This document shows positions 41,406 through 49,886 of a DNA stretch of 64,000 nt, piece by piece. Every line of letters begins with the position of its first letter. The first letter of the stretch is position 1. The notes under the pieces were generated by a model. It saw only the letters and a program-made list of their open reading frames with translations. It made no database searches and was not told the origin of the DNA. Position numbers and translations under genes: made by a program. Source of the DNA: CAMDPA01 sp964574325 (GTDB lineage Bacteria; Pseudomonadota; Alphaproteobacteria; Rhizobiales; Hyphomicrobiaceae); the NCBI GenBank assembly GCA_964574325.1, contig CAZNMY010000013.1:23332-87331 (forward strand), in the 5' to 3' direction.

Positions 41406-42443
41406 ATGCACACCCGGCGTATCGGCGCCACCGGATTGGAATTATCGGAGATCGGCTTCGGCTGCGGCGGCAACGCCGGGCTGATGGTGCGCGGTTCAGC
41501 CCCCGAGCAGGAACGCGCCGTGGGCCGGGCGTTGGATCTCGGCATCACCTACTTCGACAATTCTCCCGACTACGGCGACGGTCGCGCAGAGGAAGCGTTG
41601 GGGCGCGCGTTGAAGTCCTTGAAGGCACGCCCGCTGGTCAACTCCAAGGTCGAGATCCGCGCCGGTGATCTCGGCGACATCGCCGGCCATGTCGAGCGCT
41701 CCGTCGACGCGAGCTTGAAGCGGTTCGGGCTCGATCATCTCGACGTCCTCCAGATCCACAATGGACCGAGCGCCCGCGCCGTGCACTTGGCGGGACGCGG
41801 TTATGCGCGGCTCGGGATCGGCGACTACTTCGGGAAGGGTGGGGCCATCGAAGGTGTCGAGCGCGTGTTGCGGGCGGGAAAGGCACGCTTTGCCGGCTTC
41901 GTCTGCCGGGGCGACGATGGCGACGAGGTCCGGCGGGTTCTCGCCACCGGCGTGTTCCACCTCATCAACGTGCCGTACACGTTGCTGAACCCGACAGCGG
42001 GGCAAGCGATGCGGGCAGTGATGTCTTTGGGGTCAGACCCTGCGGGTCTGACCCCGGACTACGGGAACGTCCTGGAGGCGGCGCGCGCGGCTGGTACCGG
42101 CGCGGCGATCTACAGCCCGCTCGCGGGGGGCTTCCTCACGGATGCGTTCGCCGACGGCGCCCCCCGGCATCCCCTCGCTCGACCCGCGCGCGGCGAAGCA
42201 GCCGCCATCGAGGCGACGCGGCGACAGGTGCGGGCGCTCAGAGTTGCGTTGGAGGGAACAGGTCTCACGCTGGCGCAGGCCGCGATCCGCTTCTGCCTGA
42301 TGCACGAGGGCGTTACGACCGTGCTCGGCGGATTCTCGACGGTGGAGCAGATGGAGGAGATCGTCGCGGCGACAGATGCGCCCGCGTTCGATCCGGAAGT
42401 GTTGGCGTTGCTCGAAGCCCGGTGGCGCCGGGATTTCGGGTGA
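41406..42443 (+). CDS. Aldo/keto reductase carrying an in-frame palindromic repeat
   Basis: This 345-residue AKR has RRIGATGLELSEIGFGCGG at the start. The catalytic tetrad is in order: Asp/Tyr in YFDNSPDYGDG, Lys in VNSKVEI and His in VLQIHNGP. The NADPH-binding end is VTTVLGGFSTVEQMEE. At 42029-42055 the 27-bp REP-like palindrome is inserted in frame and adds G-S-D-P-A-G-L-T-P between MSL and DYGNVL; relatives have a shorter, different loop there. The substrate is unknown; a D-threo-aldose dehydrogenase type is plausible. Divergent from nadE with a 97-bp gap. Confidence 0.88.
   Translation: MHTRRIGATGLELSEIGFGCGGNAGLMVRGSAPEQERAVGRALDLGITYFDNSPDYGDGRAEEALGRALKSLKARPLVNSKVEIRAGDLGDIAGHVERSVDASLKRFGLDHLDVLQIHNGPSARAVHLAGRGYARLGIGDYFGKGGAIEGVERVLRAGKARFAGFVCRGDDGDEVRRVLATGVFHLINVPYTLLNPTAGQAMRAVMSLGSDPAGLTPDYGNVLEAARAAGTGAAIYSPLAGGFLTDAFADGAPRHPLARPARGEAAAIEATRRQVRALRVALEGTGLTLAQAAIRFCLMHEGVTTVLGGFSTVEQMEEIVAATDAPAFDPEVLALLEARWRRDFG
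42029..42055 (+). repeat. REP-like palindrome, copy 3 (perfect, inside a gene)
   Basis: Perfect arms GGGGTCAGACCC and GGGTCTGACCCC enclose TGC, as in copy 1. At 27 bp it adds nine codons to the aldo/keto reductase without shifting the frame. It is preceded by TTT, as in the intergenic copies' flanks. Confidence 0.85.
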
Positions 42444-42484
42444 ACGCCGGCCTCCTTCATCCGCGGCTTGACCGGAATAGGGAA

Positions 42485-43309
42485 ATGCCGCATCCGGTTC
42501 CCATGCTCGTCGATCATCACTGCCACCTCGACTTCCCGCAATTCGCGGAGGACCGCGCAGGCGTCATTGCGCGCGCGGCCGCGGCCGGCGTCGGCGTGGC
42601 CGTGACGATCTCGACGCGGGTGAAGCGGTTGCCCGAGCTGCTGGCGATCGCCTCGGCGTTCGACAACGTCTTCTGCTCCGTCGGCACGCATCCCCATCAG
42701 GCCGACGAGGAAACCGACGTCACGACGGACGATCTCGTGCGCCTCGCCGCGCACCCCAAGATCGTCGCCATCGGCGAGGCCGGGCTCGACTATTTCTACA
42801 AGAAGAGCACGCCCGAGAACCAGGCCGAGGGCTTCCGCCGGCACATCCGCGCCGCCCGGATCACCGGCCTGCCGCTCGAGATCCACACCCGCGACGCCGA
42901 GGCCGACACGGCGCGCATCCTGTCTGAGGAGCACGCGGCAGGCGGACCGTTTCCCGCGATCCTCCACTGCTACACCGGCGGCATGGACCTCGCCCGCCAC
43001 GCGCTGGGCCTCGGTCTTTACGTTTCGTTCTCCGGGGTGGTCTCGTTCAAGAAGTCGGAAGCGCTGCGCGAGGTCGCCAACGCGGTGCCGCTCGACCGCC
43101 TCCTTGTCGAGACCGACGCGCCGTTTCTCGCGCCCGAGCCCCATCGCGGCCGGACCAATGAGCCCGCCTTCGTCCGCCACACGGCCGCCGCGCTCGCCAA
43201 GTCCCGCGGCGTGACGCTCGATGACGTCGAAGCCGCCACAACCGCGAACTTCTTCCGGCTGTTCGGAAAAGTGCCGCGCGCACTCGCTCCTGCGGGGATG
43301 CCGGCATGA
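42485..43309 (+). CDS. tatD: TatD-family metal-dependent hydrolase
   Basis: This protein of about 274 residues has the H-x-H metal motif in DHHCHLDFPQF, the EAGLDYFY block, the metal His in LEIHTRDAEADT, HCYTGG and the final Asp/Thr in VETDAPFLAPEPHRGR. TatD proteins are cytosolic 3'-exonuclease/deoxyribonuclease-like enzymes. It starts at ATG 42485 (an internal ATG at 42503 is possible) and overlaps the next gene (ATGA). A Rhizobiales arrangement with metG upstream is not present here. Confidence 0.92.
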   Translation: MPHPVPMLVDHHCHLDFPQFAEDRAGVIARAAAAGVGVAVTISTRVKRLPELLAIASAFDNVFCSVGTHPHQADEETDVTTDDLVRLAAHPKIVAIGEAGLDYFYKKSTPENQAEGFRRHIRAARITGLPLEIHTRDAEADTARILSEEHAAGGPFPAILHCYTGGMDLARHALGLGLYVSFSGVVSFKKSEALREVANAVPLDRLLVETDAPFLAPEPHRGRTNEPAFVRHTAAALAKSRGVTLDDVEAATTANFFRLFGKVPRALAPAGMPA

Positions 43310-44100
43310 GCTACCGGCTCACGTTCCTGGGCTGTGGCTCATCGACGGGGGTTCCGCGCGTCGGCGGCGAGTGGGGCGATTGCGACCCGAAGAACCCGAA
43401 GAACCGCCGCCGCCGTTCCTCCGTACTGATCGAGAAGCGTTCGGGCGGCGGCACGACAACGGTCCTCGTCGATACAGGGCCGGACCTGCGCGAGCAACTC
43501 ATCGCGGCAGGAACCCGCCACATCGACGGCGTCGTCTACACGCACGATCACGCCGACCATACGCACGGCATCGACGATCTCCGCATGATCGCCTACGCGA
43601 TGAAGAAGCGCATTCCCGTGTGGGCGGAGCCGGTCACGAAGCACAGCCTGTTGAGCCGCTTCGCCTACTGCTTCGAGATGCCCGCCGGGAGCAACTATCC
43701 GCCGATCCTGCGGATGCACGACATTTCCGCGCCGACACCGGTCGGCATCGAAGGTGAGGGCGGTCGGATCGAGTTGCTGCCCGTGCTGCAGCACCACGGC
43801 GATATCCAATCGCTCGGATTCCGTGTCGGCAATCTGCTCTATTCACCCGACATCAGCGGACTTCCCGACGAGTCTCTGCCGCACATCCAGGATCTCGATA
43901 TCTGGATCGTCGACGCGCTCCGCTTCATACCGCATCCATCCCACTGGTCGGTAGGGCAGGCGCTGGAGTGGATCGCGCGCGTGAAGGCCAAGCGGGCCGT
44001 GCTCACGCACCTCCACATCGATCTCGATTACGAGAAGCTGCGGCGCGAACTGCCGGCGCACATCATCCCGGCCTATGACGGGATGGTCGTCGATTTCTGA
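43306..44100 (+). CDS. PhnP-like metallo-beta-lactamase-fold hydrolase
   Basis: This 264-residue protein has the signature LGCGSSTGVPRVGGEWGDCDP and the metal motif YTHDHADHTHGIDDLR (H-x-H-x-D-H). Further ligands are in LQHHGDIQSLGFRVGNLLYSPD and LTHLHIDLDY. It is closest to phosphoribosyl-1,2-cyclic-phosphate phosphodiesterase-type enzymes, although no other phn gene is near. The start overlaps tatD by 4 bp, so they are translated together. The 3' end overlaps the convergent DMT gene by 28 bp. Confidence 0.88.
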   Translation: MSYRLTFLGCGSSTGVPRVGGEWGDCDPKNPKNRRRRSSVLIEKRSGGGTTTVLVDTGPDLREQLIAAGTRHIDGVVYTHDHADHTHGIDDLRMIAYAMKKRIPVWAEPVTKHSLLSRFAYCFEMPAGSNYPPILRMHDISAPTPVGIEGEGGRIELLPVLQHHGDIQSLGFRVGNLLYSPDISGLPDESLPHIQDLDIWIVDALRFIPHPSHWSVGQALEWIARVKAKRAVLTHLHIDLDYEKLRRELPAHIIPAYDGMVVDF

Positions 44101-45071
44101 GCGGGATCCGCGGGCGCTGCGATGGGCTTCGTGAGAGCGGGTCTCGTCAGGGCCTTGTCGCGCGTGTCCTTCCAGGCCAGGAACAGTCCCGCGCCGATGA
44201 TGAAGGCCGCGCCGATCCACGTGAACACGTCCGGCATGTTGCCCGAGATCATGTAGCCGACGCCGACCGCGCCGATCAGCTGCCAATACTGGAACGGCGA
44301 TACGACATTCGCCGGCGCGTAGGTCATCGCCTTGGCGAGGCACCAATGGCCGATCCCGCCGAACACGCCGAGCGAGCACATCAGTCCGACATCGGTCCAC
44401 GTCTCCGGCGTCTTCCAGCGAAACAGCATCAGGATCGACATCACGATTGCGGCAAGCAGTACGCTGTAGATCACCGACGTATCAGGCGAGTCGTAACCCG
44501 CGACGCCACGCGTGAACACCTGATAGAGCGCGTAGAACGTAGCCGAGCACAGGATGCCGACCGCAGCCCACTGGAACACGTCGCTGCCCGGACGGATGAT
44601 GATGAGTACGCCCGTGAACGCGGCAACCATCGACATCACCCGGTGTGCGCTGATCCGCTCGCCCAGCAGCGGCCATGCGAACAGCGTCACGAAGAACGGT
44701 GTCGTGAAACTGATCGACGTCGCCTGCGCAAGCCCGAGATACTTGACGGACGTGAAATAGAAGCTGGTCGAGCCGAGCTGGCAGGCCGAGCGCATGAACT
44801 GGGAGCCGAGCTTGTTGGTGTGGAACAGCGCCAGCCCCTGGCTCGGCAGCAGCAAGGCCAGCATGAAGACGAGATGCGATGTGACCCGCGCCCAGATGAT
44901 CTGGTCCGAACCGTAGCGCGCGGACAGAAGCTGCACGGCCCCGTTCATGAACGGGAACATCGAGGTCGCCAGGACCATGAAGAAAATACCGAGCGCCACG
45001 CGGTTGCCACGCATGCGCGTGCGGAGATTGCGAAGATGCGACGAGCTCTCGATCTCCGACAGCGGTGTCAT
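44073..45071 (-). CDS. DMT (EamA) transporter
   Basis: This 332-residue protein has ten TM helices in two EamA repeats. An N-terminal cytosolic tail of about 30 residues precedes TM1 (FFMVLATSMFPFMNGAVQLL). Conserved bits are YLGLAQATSISFTTPFFVTLFAWPLLGERIS and APANVVSPFQYWQLIGAVGVGYMISG. The start (ATG at 45071) overlaps the SDR stop by one base (TGATG), indicating coupling. Substrate unknown. It is the last gene of the dnaB-side minus-strand block. Confidence 0.88.
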   Translation of the reverse strand: MTPLSEIESSSHLRNLRTRMRGNRVALGIFFMVLATSMFPFMNGAVQLLSARYGSDQIIWARVTSHLVFMLALLLPSQGLALFHTNKLGSQFMRSACQLGSTSFYFTSVKYLGLAQATSISFTTPFFVTLFAWPLLGERISAHRVMSMVAAFTGVLIIIRPGSDVFQWAAVGILCSATFYALYQVFTRGVAGYDSPDTSVIYSVLLAAIVMSILMLFRWKTPETWTDVGLMCSLGVFGGIGHWCLAKAMTYAPANVVSPFQYWQLIGAVGVGYMISGNMPDVFTWIGAAFIIGAGLFLAWKDTRDKALTRPALTKPIAAPADPAQKSTTIPS

Positions 45072-45790
45072 CAGCGACGCCTGGCGAAGTCGAACACCTG
45101 GCCCGTTGCGGTCACGCCCGGCAGCAGCAACTCGATGATGGCCGCGGCCTGTTCCTCCGGCGTCGGCAGCGTCATCGGGTCTTCGCCGGGGAACGCCTTC
45201 ATCCGCATGCCCGTCCGCGTGGCGCCGGGGTTGGCGATGTTGACGCGGACGGCGGTATTCTCGACCTCCTCCGCATAGCACTTCACCAGCGCTTCGAGGC
45301 CCGCTTTCGACACCGCGTAGGCGGTCCAGTAGGCGCGCGGGCGCTGGGCGACACCGGAAGTTAGAAACACCGCGCGGGCCGCATCGGAGCGCCGCAGCAG
45401 CGGATCGAGCGTCCGGATAAGCCGCATGTTGGCCGACAGATTGACGTCGAGCACCTCGTGCCAGTCCGCGTCGGACGTGTGCCCGATCGGCGTCAGCGAG
45501 CCGAGCACGCCGGCACTGCCGACCAACAGATCGAGTTTGCCCCAGCGTTGATACAACGTGGGGCCGAGGGCATCGACCTCCCCGCCCTTGCGCAGATCCA
45601 TCTTCACCAGCGTGGCCGAACCGCCAGCCGCCTTGATCTCGTCGTCGATCTCTTCGAGCGCGCCTTGCGTCCGGCCCACGGCGATGACGTGAGCGCCCTC
45701 GCGCGCGAGCAGCAAGGCGATAGCCCGGCCGATCCCGCGCGTGGCGCCGGTCACCAGCGCAATCCGCCCCTCGAAACGCTTCTCGCTCAT
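45071..45790 (-). CDS. Short-chain dehydrogenase/reductase
   Basis: This 239-residue classical SDR has the NAD(P) motif VTGATRGIGRAIALLLAREGAHV, the Ser of the active site in VFLTSGVAQRPRAY, and Tyr-x-x-x-Lys in YAVSKAGLEALV. The Asn of the tetrad is in DVNLSANMRL. In this family the usual N-A-G motif reads G-S-A-G (VGSAGVL). The conserved location next to purF in Rhizobiales suggests a housekeeping role, but the substrate is unknown. Confidence 0.9.
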   Translation of the reverse strand: MSEKRFEGRIALVTGATRGIGRAIALLLAREGAHVIAVGRTQGALEEIDDEIKAAGGSATLVKMDLRKGGEVDALGPTLYQRWGKLDLLVGSAGVLGSLTPIGHTSDADWHEVLDVNLSANMRLIRTLDPLLRRSDAARAVFLTSGVAQRPRAYWTAYAVSKAGLEALVKCYAEEVENTAVRVNIANPGATRTGMRMKAFPGEDPMTLPTPEEQAAAIIELLLPGVTATGQVFDFARRR

Positions 45791-45902
45791 GAGTTCCGGA
45801 AACCCTGAAAAAACCTGTCCGGAACCGTCGCTAACATGCTTGGCAAGCGCCGCAAAGCATTCCCGGCCGTTCCATCCGGCCTTGCGGAGCTGGCATGCAA
45901 TC

Positions 45903-47006
45903 TCAGCCGAAACGCACGCTGTGGACCGGTGGCAGGTCCTGGCTGACCGTCGACCAGCTCTCGCCGGCATCCTCCGAGATCCACAGTCCCCCGGTCGTCG
46001 AACCCAAAGCCAGCCGCTTGCCAGTGGCGTCGATGGCGAGGCCGTGGCGATAGACGAGGTGATAGGCGTGCGTCTGCGGCAGGCCCTGCGACAGCACCTC
46101 GAACGACGTGCCGCCGTCCTGAGTGCGCGTCACGACCATGCGTCCGTCGACGGGGATGCGGCGCTCGTCCTTGATCGCGGGCACGAACCAAGCGACGCCG
46201 CCGCGCTTGGGATCGACGGCGGCGGCAAAGCCGAAATGCGACGGCCCGGTGTTCGTGACCGCGGTCCAGCTCGCGCAGGCGTCTGTCGAGCGGAAGATGC
46301 CGTTGTGATGCTGCACCCAGAACTCGTCCGGGTCGGCCGACTGCACGAGGCGATGCACGTCCTGCGCATTGGGCTCGTATTCGACCTCCGGCGGCACCCA
46401 GTCCGCGCGCATACCCTTGCCGCAGATTTCCCAGGATTTGCCTTTGTCCTTGGTGATCCAGACGCCGCCCGTCGACACGCCGACGCGAACGACGGCAGCG
46501 TCACGCGGATCGACCGCGACGGAGTGGATGCCAGGCAATTCGTAGCCGCCGCCCATCCAGAATTTGCGCAAGGGTTCGTCCCACAGTGCGCGTGACAGCT
46601 CCCAGGATTGGCCGCGATCGGTGGAGCGGAAGAGGCCACCCGGCAGAGTGCCCGTCCAGAGAACACCGGCCTCTGTGGGAGCGCCCGGCTCGATCACCCA
46701 CATCTTCGAGAGCGCCCACGCGATCGTGCGGCCCATCGGGTCCTTGTCGACCTCGCCATCGGGCTGCTTGGGGTAGACGGGGACCGCGCATTCCTCCCAC
46801 GCTCGTCCACCTTCAGAGCGATGGAGCTTGCAGCCGAAGTGGCCATGGTCGAGCGCCGCGTAGCGCCAGCCGTCGCGCGGATCGGCGAGAGCATACGTGA
46901 CGTTGTCGCCGAGAAAGTCGGCCTTCCCGATCTTCCATTGCGTGGCACTCGCACGCTCGACCGTGAACAGGCCCTTACGGGTGGCGACGATGACGCTGTC
47001 ACTCAT
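45903..47006 (-). CDS. BNR/sialidase-like beta-propeller protein
   Basis: This 367-residue protein has repeated Asp-box motifs, S-x-D-x-G-x-x-W: STDRGQSWELS, TKDKGKSWEIC, STDACASWTAV and SEDAGESWSTV. There is no signal peptide, so it is probably cytosolic, unlike true sialidases. WD40/YVTN/BNR-like proteins of this length are common next to a small MoaD-like protein, as here (34 bp upstream on the strand). No active-site residues of sialidases were recognised; the role is unknown. Confidence 0.85.
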   Translation of the reverse strand: MSDSVIVATRKGLFTVERASATQWKIGKADFLGDNVTYALADPRDGWRYAALDHGHFGCKLHRSEGGRAWEECAVPVYPKQPDGEVDKDPMGRTIAWALSKMWVIEPGAPTEAGVLWTGTLPGGLFRSTDRGQSWELSRALWDEPLRKFWMGGGYELPGIHSVAVDPRDAAVVRVGVSTGGVWITKDKGKSWEICGKGMRADWVPPEVEYEPNAQDVHRLVQSADPDEFWVQHHNGIFRSTDACASWTAVTNTGPSHFGFAAAVDPKRGGVAWFVPAIKDERRIPVDGRMVVTRTQDGGTSFEVLSQGLPQTHAYHLVYRHGLAIDATGKRLALGSTTGGLWISEDAGESWSTVSQDLPPVHSVRFG

Positions 47007-47039
47007 GGGATTCTCCCTGTTGTATCGATGATCGCCGGC

Positions 47040-47309
47040 TCAGCCGCCGGATAGGGCCTGCGCCACGAACACCAACTGATCCGGACGTACCGGGTCCGTC
47101 AGCGATGTGCGATCGCGGACCTGCGAACTGTCGATGAAGATGGACATGTGCCGGCGCAGCGCGCCTTGGTCGTCGAGCACGTAGCCGCGAAGCTGCGGAT
47201 TGGCAGCGAACAGGGCATCCAACACCTCGCGCACGGTCGCGCCCTCCACGTCAGTGGGAGGACAGCTCACGTGGCGCGAGAGGTTCGGTGTGAATGCAAC
47301 TCTGACCAT
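47040..47309 (-). CDS. MoaD/ThiS-family ubiquitin-like protein
   Basis: This 89-residue protein has the ubiquitin-like pattern VRVAFTPNLSRHVSCPP, then VEGATVREVLDALFAANPQLRGYVLDDQGALRRHMSIF (in segments) and a C-terminal GG (ALSGG), as needed for adenylation/thiocarboxylation. Family members are sulfur carriers or Ub-like modifiers. The next gene on this strand is the BNR propeller protein. No MoaE, ThiF or MoeB was seen nearby. A start at 47309 is preferred over the upstream ATG at 47321. Confidence 0.85.
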   Translation of the reverse strand: MVRVAFTPNLSRHVSCPPTDVEGATVREVLDALFAANPQLRGYVLDDQGALRRHMSIFIDSSQVRDRTSLTDPVRPDQLVFVAQALSGG

Positions 47310-47376
47310 CGGCAGCCCCAATATGCCACGGCCCCACGACGCGGTGCCGACGCTGCAAGGACGCCCGTGCCGGCGC

Positions 47377-48951
47377 TCAGCCGACTTCGGTCAGCAAAGA
47401 TAGTTGCGGCCCGGCCGAGCCGCCGTTGAAGTCCGTCAACTCGGTCGGATAATCGCCGGTGAAGCAGTGATCGGAGAACTGCGGGGCCAGGGCATCGCGG
47501 CGCTCGACGCCCAGCGCGCGGTAGAGCCCGTCGACCGAGAGGAAGGCGAGGCTCGTCGCCCCGATCTCGTCTCGCACCTGATCGGGTGTCATCTGCGCAG
47601 AAATGAGCTGCTTCCGGTCGGGCGTGTCGATGCCGTAGTAGTCGCCGAACTTGATCTCGGGGCAGGCGATGCGCATGTGCACCTCGCGAGCGCCGGCCTC
47701 GTACATCATCGCGACGATCTTCTTCGACGTCGTCCCGCGCACCACGCTGTCGTCGATCAGGACGATCTTGCGCCCGCGCACGACGGACTGATTTGCGGAG
47801 TGTTTCAACTTCACGCCGAGCGCGCGGATCTTCTGTGAGGGCTCGATGAACGTGCGGCCGACATAGTGATTGCGGATGATGCCGAGTTCGAAGGGAACGC
47901 CGGAGGCTTGTGAATAGCCGATCGCGGCCGGCACCCCGGAGTCCGGAATGGGAATGATGACGTCGGCGTCGCAGGCCATTTCGCGAGCGAGCTCCGCCCC
48001 CATGCGCTTGCGGATTTCATAGACGCTGCGGCCCGACATGATCGAGTCCGGCCGCGCGAAATAGATGTATTCGAAGATGCACGGCCGCGCCGGGCGGATC
48101 GGGAAGGGGCGGTGGCTCTCGAGCCCGCCTTCACGCGTGATCGTGACGACCTCGCCGTTCTCGACCTCCCGCAGAAACGTCGCGCCGACGATATCGAGCG
48201 CGCACGTCTCGGAGGCCAGCACATAAGCGTCACCCAGCCGGCCGATCACGAGCGGGCGTATGCCGACCGGATCGCGTGCGCCGATCAGCATGTCGTTGGT
48301 GAGGCACACCAGGGCATAGGAGCCTTCGAGCTGCCGCAGCGCTTCGACCAAGCGCTCGACGATGCGGCGCTTCTGCGAACGCGAGATCAGATGCAGCACG
48401 ACTTCGGTGTCGGTCGTGGACTGGAAGATCGAACCATCCTTCACGAGCGTTCCGCGCAACGTCTTGGCGTTGGTCAGGTTGCCGTTGTGGGCGACCGCGA
48501 AGCCGCCCGTGCCGAGATCGGCGAACAGCGGCTGGGCATTGCGCAGGATGGTCTCGCCTGTCGTCGAGTAGCGCACGTGGCCCGCAGCGAGAGGGCCTTT
48601 CAGGTGTCCGAGAACCTCCGGCTTGTTGAAGTTGTCACCGACGAGACCGAGGCGGCGCTCGGTGTGGAACTGCTGGCCGTCGTAGGTGACGATGCCGGCG
48701 GCTTCCTGGCCGCGATGCTGAAGTGCGTGAAGTCCGAGCGCGGTGAAGGCTGCGGCTTCGGGATGGCCGAGGATGCCGAACACGCCGCATTCCTCGTGCA
48801 GGCGGTCGCCATCGGATTCATCGCGCAAGGCGGTAGCGCTGGGGAAAGACAGAGACTCCTCGCGCCCCGGAAAGCCCGAGTCGCCGTTGCAGTCGCCGCC
48901 CGTCCAGTTTTCCCGCAGCAGGTCCGCTACGCCCGAGCCGTCCTTCGACAT
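47377..48951 (-). CDS. purF: Amidophosphoribosyltransferase
   Basis: This 524-residue first enzyme of purine synthesis makes 5-phosphoribosylamine from PRPP and glutamine. The N-terminal glutaminase nucleophile is Cys55 in LHEECGVFGILGHPEA; the first 54 residues are a long leader that must be removed, longer than in most species. The synthetase half has the PRPP motif IVLIDDSVVRGTTSKKIV and IIPIPDSGVPAAIGY. The Fe-S-type ligands of some relatives are not evident. It is in the minus-strand block after cvpA. Confidence 0.96.
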   Translation of the reverse strand: MSKDGSGVADLLRENWTGGDCNGDSGFPGREESLSFPSATALRDESDGDRLHEECGVFGILGHPEAAAFTALGLHALQHRGQEAAGIVTYDGQQFHTERRLGLVGDNFNKPEVLGHLKGPLAAGHVRYSTTGETILRNAQPLFADLGTGGFAVAHNGNLTNAKTLRGTLVKDGSIFQSTTDTEVVLHLISRSQKRRIVERLVEALRQLEGSYALVCLTNDMLIGARDPVGIRPLVIGRLGDAYVLASETCALDIVGATFLREVENGEVVTITREGGLESHRPFPIRPARPCIFEYIYFARPDSIMSGRSVYEIRKRMGAELAREMACDADVIIPIPDSGVPAAIGYSQASGVPFELGIIRNHYVGRTFIEPSQKIRALGVKLKHSANQSVVRGRKIVLIDDSVVRGTTSKKIVAMMYEAGAREVHMRIACPEIKFGDYYGIDTPDRKQLISAQMTPDQVRDEIGATSLAFLSVDGLYRALGVERRDALAPQFSDHCFTGDYPTELTDFNGGSAGPQLSLLTEVG

Positions 48952-49198
48952 GCCAGTCTCCCGCAGCCGCGCCAGCGATCAGTACCAGCGAACCGAAAAT
49001 GACATCGACCACAGCCCAGCAAGCATCTGGGGTGGCTTACATATCACCTGTCGTCAGTGTGACACTTAAACGAAGCCTCACCCATTTCAACCCGGTTTCG
49101 GCTGCCAGCCCCAAAGTTTCGTTGCACCTCGCACAAAATTGACAAGCGCCGATGCAGAGCTGCACCGGCGCATATGACGAACAGCCGATGCGACGCGC

Positions 49199-49762
49199 TC
49201 ATCCCGGGCGCTGGTCGGCCGGCGCCTTGTTCAGGTAGCGGTCGTAAAGGTACTGCAGCGGCGGCTCCAGCGCCTTGCCGGCGCTGATGAGCAACGGGCG
49301 CGACTTCGCCTGCGTCACGATCTGGTGCTGCTCCTTCTCGGGGAAGAACTTGTGGTAGAGCAGGAACACCACGAGGACGATCGCGAACCCGCGCGCGACG
49401 CCGAACGCGAAGCCGCCGAGGCGGTCGATAAGACCGATCCGGCTTTCCAGGATGGCGTCGGAAATGCGCGACGTGAGCAGGTGAACGATCAGCAGCACCA
49501 CCACGAACACGAGACCGCCCAGGCCGATCTGCACGATCAGCTTCTGGTTGCCGATCATCTGCTGGCCACCGGAGATCTGCTGGGCGATGTCCTCGGCCAG
49601 TTTGCCCTGGAACAGCCCCACGTAGGCCGCAGCGCCGGCCGCCGCGATCCAGGACAGGATCGACAGGACCTCGCGCGACAAGCCCCGGTACATCGCGAGG
49701 ATGCCCGATATGAAGCAGATCACGAAAAGCACGATGTCGAGATAAGTCAGCGGCCCGAGCAT
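49199..49762 (-). CDS. cvpA: CvpA-family membrane protein
   Basis: This 187-residue protein has four TM helices. The CvpA pattern is YLDIVLFVICFISGILAMYRGLSREVLSILSWIAA (in segments), with the RG-x-x-R-E motif, and IGLIDRLGGFAFGVARGF, conserved in the family. CvpA is needed for colicin V production in E. coli and for envelope homeostasis elsewhere. Its place between radA and purF is the usual alphaproteobacterial order. Confidence 0.93.
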   Translation of the reverse strand: MLGPLTYLDIVLFVICFISGILAMYRGLSREVLSILSWIAAAGAAAYVGLFQGKLAEDIAQQISGGQQMIGNQKLIVQIGLGGLVFVVVLLIVHLLTSRISDAILESRIGLIDRLGGFAFGVARGFAIVLVVFLLYHKFFPEKEQHQIVTQAKSRPLLISAGKALEPPLQYLYDRYLNKAPADQRPG

Positions 49763-49886
49763 GGCGGGTCAGTCCTTGCCTGTTGCATCGCCGTACACGA
49801 TCGCCGCACTGGCACTCTGGACGGCATGACGTCGGAACTCGCTCTCACGCACCGAGAAGACGGCAGCGGCTGCCCCGCGCACCACC

